Assembly: GCF_001661265.1 (NCBI RefSeq)
Contig: NW_017567014.1
Coordinates: 1 to 64,000, forward strand
Direction: 5' to 3'
Source of the DNA: Saitoella complicata NRRL Y-17804
Lineage: Eukaryota; Ascomycota; Saitoellomycetes; Saitoellales; Saitoellaceae
Length of the DNA: 64,000 nt
Shown here piece after piece: positions 61,253 to 64,000 of this stretch. The translations under genes and the position numbers were made by a program. How positions within the stretch are numbered: the stretch's first letter is position 1; each line of letters begins with the position of its first letter. Under the pieces are notes generated by a model that saw nothing but the letters and a program-made list of their open reading frames with translations, had not been told where the DNA came from and did not search any database.

Positions 61253-64000
61253 ATGAGTAACGTCCCTGCTGGTGCGATGCCGGATGTCGCATACCAACTG
61301 TGGCATTCGCAAGTCCAGGTCGAAGAGCGAAGGAAGGTAGTGGCTTACGTGTACGTTTCTCTTCCTCCCTGGCATCTAACGCTCTCACTAACATCCCGAT
61401 CCGCAACAGTGCCTCGGCCCTCTCAAAGATGTCCGCCAAGATGGGCGTCGGCTCCGACCAAGTCGTCACAATCGCAACATCCTTCGAACGAAACCTCATG
61501 GACAAATGCTCCAACAAGAATGAATATATCACACGTGCTAAGGATCGTGTGTCGCATATTATGCAGCAGGGGAATCAAGCAGGCAATCAACCTCAACAAC
61601 AACAATACGTGCAAAACACCGCTGCTGCCGCACAGGCTATGGCGGCCCAAGCGCAAGCGGGTGCGTTACAAGTACAACAAGCTGGCGGTGTTCCCGGTAA
61701 TGCGGGACAAGACTTTACGATGCAGAACGGCTTCGTACCGCAACCTATGTCGCAAGCACAAAAACAGCAAATGGCACTCCAGCAGACTGCGGATCCATAT
61801 CGTATGCAACAAGCATTGTTAGCGAAGCAACAGCAGGCTTTCCAGCAAAAGCAGAGATTGGCCGCCCAGCAGCAGGCGCAACAGACGCAGCAGGCTCAGC
61901 AGGCACAGCAGGCACAGGGTTTGCGGGCGAGCCCAAACGCCGTCATCATTCAGAAGCAGGCTTCTGCTGGGGCTGGTGGGCAGACTTTGTCGAATTTGAA
62001 TCAGCCGCTTCATCATGCGCAGCAAGGGCAGCCGCAACAGCAGCAGCAGCAACAGGCGCAACAGCTGGGTCAACAGCAGCCGGGACAAGGGTACCCACCG
62101 AATGTCCCCATCTCGAGAGACCAGTTGTTGGCATTCGTTCGTAAAGCTCAAGCATGGAATAAGGCGCACGGAAAGGGCGAGATCCCGAAGGAGCAGTGGA
62201 CGAATTGGCAGAGGTTACAGGAGATTTTGCGTTGGCAACAACAAGAAGATCAGAAAGCCCAGATTATGCAGGCTCAACAAGCGAAGCAGCAGGCCCAGCA
62301 ACATGCTGCGTTGGCACAGCTTCCGCAGCAAGCTGGGCTTCAGCCTCCGCAAGGAGCGACACCGCGTGGCCAGCCGATTTCTTCCCCGGCCATGGGCCAA
62401 CACATCCAACCCCATGGTCAACCCCAAAATCAACAAACAAACCCCGCCGCCGCTGCCGCTGCCGCTGCCGCCGTCGCCCAACAACGCAACCGAAATATGG
62501 CCGCCCTCATGTCCGTAACCATCCCTCCCCAATTCCGCGCCCAACTCCCCGGCCTCCCCGCCTCCGTCCAAAAATGGCAGCACGTCATCGACATGATGAA
62601 AGCTGGCAAAATGACGCGGGAGCAGACGGCGCATGTGAAGAAGGTTTGGCAGGAGCACGCGGGGATGGTGGAGAAGCAGCAGGCGGCGATGAGTGCGTTG
62701 GCGAGGCAACAGCAGCAGGCAGGACAAGTACAGCAGGGGCATGTGGGGCAGCAGCAGGGTGTGCAAGGTGTGCAAGCGGGTGGTATGACGATGCAGCAGC
62801 AACAGTTGTTGCAGCAGATTGCGGCACAACGGCAACAGCAGGCCCAGCGTGTTCAAGCTGAACAGGCAGCCCAACGCGCCGCGCAGCAACAGGCTCAACA
62901 AGCACAACAGCATGCGCAACAACAAGCCCAGTTTCAGCAGCCTAGACCCAGTGCTGGTCCTGGTTCTGGTGGACAGGTGTTCGACTTGACGTCGAGTCCG
63001 GCAATGCCGCAGAGTACCCCCGTGATGCAGAACGCTGTACCCATGCCGGAACCGAAGACTACACCGAAGAGGAAACGTGCGCCGCCGAAGCCGAAGAAGG
63101 AGGATGAGGCGCAGGCTCAGGCTGGGCAGCAGACGCCGGGATCGCAGGAGAGGAGTCAGAAGAGGCAGAAACCGGATTTGCATTTACAGACGATGCCGTC
63201 TGCGACGTTGCCTGTTGCTGCTCCAGTACAGCCTGTTGTTCAGCAGCAACAACCGGTTTCGCAGGCTGTTCAGGCTCAGCAAGTGGCACCGGCTCCGGCT
63301 GTTCCGGGGCAGCCTGCTGGTCCACAACCAGGTGCGCCTAAGTCTACCTCTATCGACTTACAACAGGTGCACAAGATTATTGAGGGTCCCAACGCTGAGT
63401 CTAAGGCGAAGATGATTCGTGACCTCGAAGAAGAGCGTGCGAAGGTGTCCAGGATTGATTTCAGCAGGAACAGCTTCTCGTTAACCGAACCGGAGAAAAA
63501 GCTTATGAGGACATTAATGAGGGACGTGCCGCAGTTCGTCCAAAGGATCAACACGATCATCATACCATTAGCATACCGCTTGGGCGAAGCCGACAGCTGG
63601 AGCAAGATGATGAAGGTCTCGCATGCTCTTGCACAGCAGCACAGGGGAATGGCGGAGGACAAGTATATCGCGAGGCCGGAGCAATTGGATTCGGCGAAGG
63701 TGTCTGTTGGGAGATTGTCGAAAGAGCTTGCGCAGAAGGCGGTTACTGGGATTGCTGAGGGTAGATTTCCGTGGCTCGGTTCTGTTAACCAGAATGCGGC
63801 TGCTGTGCCTGGACAGGTTCAAAAGCCGCCTCAGCAGGCTGTTCATCATCAGCAAGTTACTGGGTCTGCTCTCGCTGCTGCAGCAGCCGCCGCGCAACAG
63901 CAGCCTGTACCTGCTACGGGTATTTCGCCTGTTCCCGGCCAATCCCAGGGCGCGTTCAAGCACGGTCTCAAGCCTGAAGACTTGAAGCTTCCTACTGCTA
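61253..64000 (+). CDS. MED15: Mediator tail subunit MED15 (GAL11), 3' end beyond window
   Basis: Exon 1 61253-61350, intron 61351-61409 (59 bp), exon 2 61410 onward, still open at the window edge (about 880 residues so far). The joined N-terminus, WHSQVQVEERRKVVAYVASA with LSKMSAKMG and EYITRAKDRVSHIM, is the KIX domain that binds activators. Long Gln-rich tracts follow, with a conserved island around SRDQLLAFVRKAQAWNKAHG, a DLTSSPAMPQS segment, then SIDLQQVHKIIEGPNAESKAK and LTEPEKKLMRTLM, typical of the fungal Med15 middle region. It couples transcription factors to RNA polymerase II through the Mediator tail. Confidence 0.88.

Noticed and set aside
62215-63183. A Leu/Arg-rich 322-codon minus-strand frame opposite MED15
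   Set aside because: CAG/CAA glutamine tracts read as Leu on the reverse strand; this is compositional.
1-64000. CRISPR arrays, bacterial operons, rRNA or tRNA genes
   Set aside because: No spaced repeats of CRISPR type, no ribosomal-binding-site operon layout, and no cloverleaf or B-box sequence that I could support. The window is eukaryotic throughout.

Overview
This window is one end of a fungal chromosome, most likely from an ascomycete. It opens with 23 perfect CCCTAA repeats (the C-rich strand of a TTAGGG telomere) and then runs into tightly packed, mostly conserved single-copy genes. Introns are short, mostly 43-58 bp, with CTRAY-like branch points (CTGAC, CTAAC, CTAAT) just before the acceptor. 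Several large genes have no intron. The gene set (HUT1, FRS1, UTP21, TPD3, EFR3, SLS1, GCN20, MED15 and Hos4-like genes) together with this intron style fits Pezizomycotina or Taphrinomycotina. I cannot place it more closely from sequence reading alone.

Layout. 1-893: telomere and a short gene-free subtelomere. 894-20371: gamma-synergin-like adaptor partner, HUT1 nucleotide-sugar transporter, FRS1, the eEF1A methyltransferases EFM4 and EFM7, a GID4 degron receptor, a TBC1D5-like Rab GAP, a ZNF277-like zinc-finger protein, a small unknown, DFG10 polyprenol reductase, a Hos4-like ankyrin protein and a RAD51D-like recombinase paralogue. 20418-40702: UTP21, PP2A scaffold TPD3, EFR3, SLS1, a secreted type-B carboxylesterase, a Ure2-like glutathione transferase, a possible small gene and a DHX57-like helicase. 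41009-50405: an eight-exon aquaporin, a decayed Mutator-like DNA transposon bracketed by hairpin-bearing direct repeats, a small membrane protein and a DHX29/ucp12-like helicase. 50821-64000: a levoglucosan-kinase-like enzyme divergent from a sugar transporter, a long membrane-anchored coiled-coil protein, GCN20, UTP23 and the start of MED15, which runs off the window.

Themes. Translation genes are frequent (FRS1, EFM4, EFM7, GCN20, the DHX29-like helicase), as are small-subunit processome genes (UTP21, UTP23). Most neighbours are simply packed in divergent or convergent pairs with short shared spacers. The clearest functional unit is the divergent levoglucosan kinase/sugar transporter pair. 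Both genes are intronless and appear strongly codon-biased, and they share a 735-bp spacer with two TATA boxes, a CGG-N10-CCG site, an E-box and a 16-bp tandem repeat. I read it as a likely anhydrosugar uptake and phosphorylation module.

Gene models with introns were built by hand from splice signals, reading-frame phase and family similarity recalled from memory. No alignment or database search was run.
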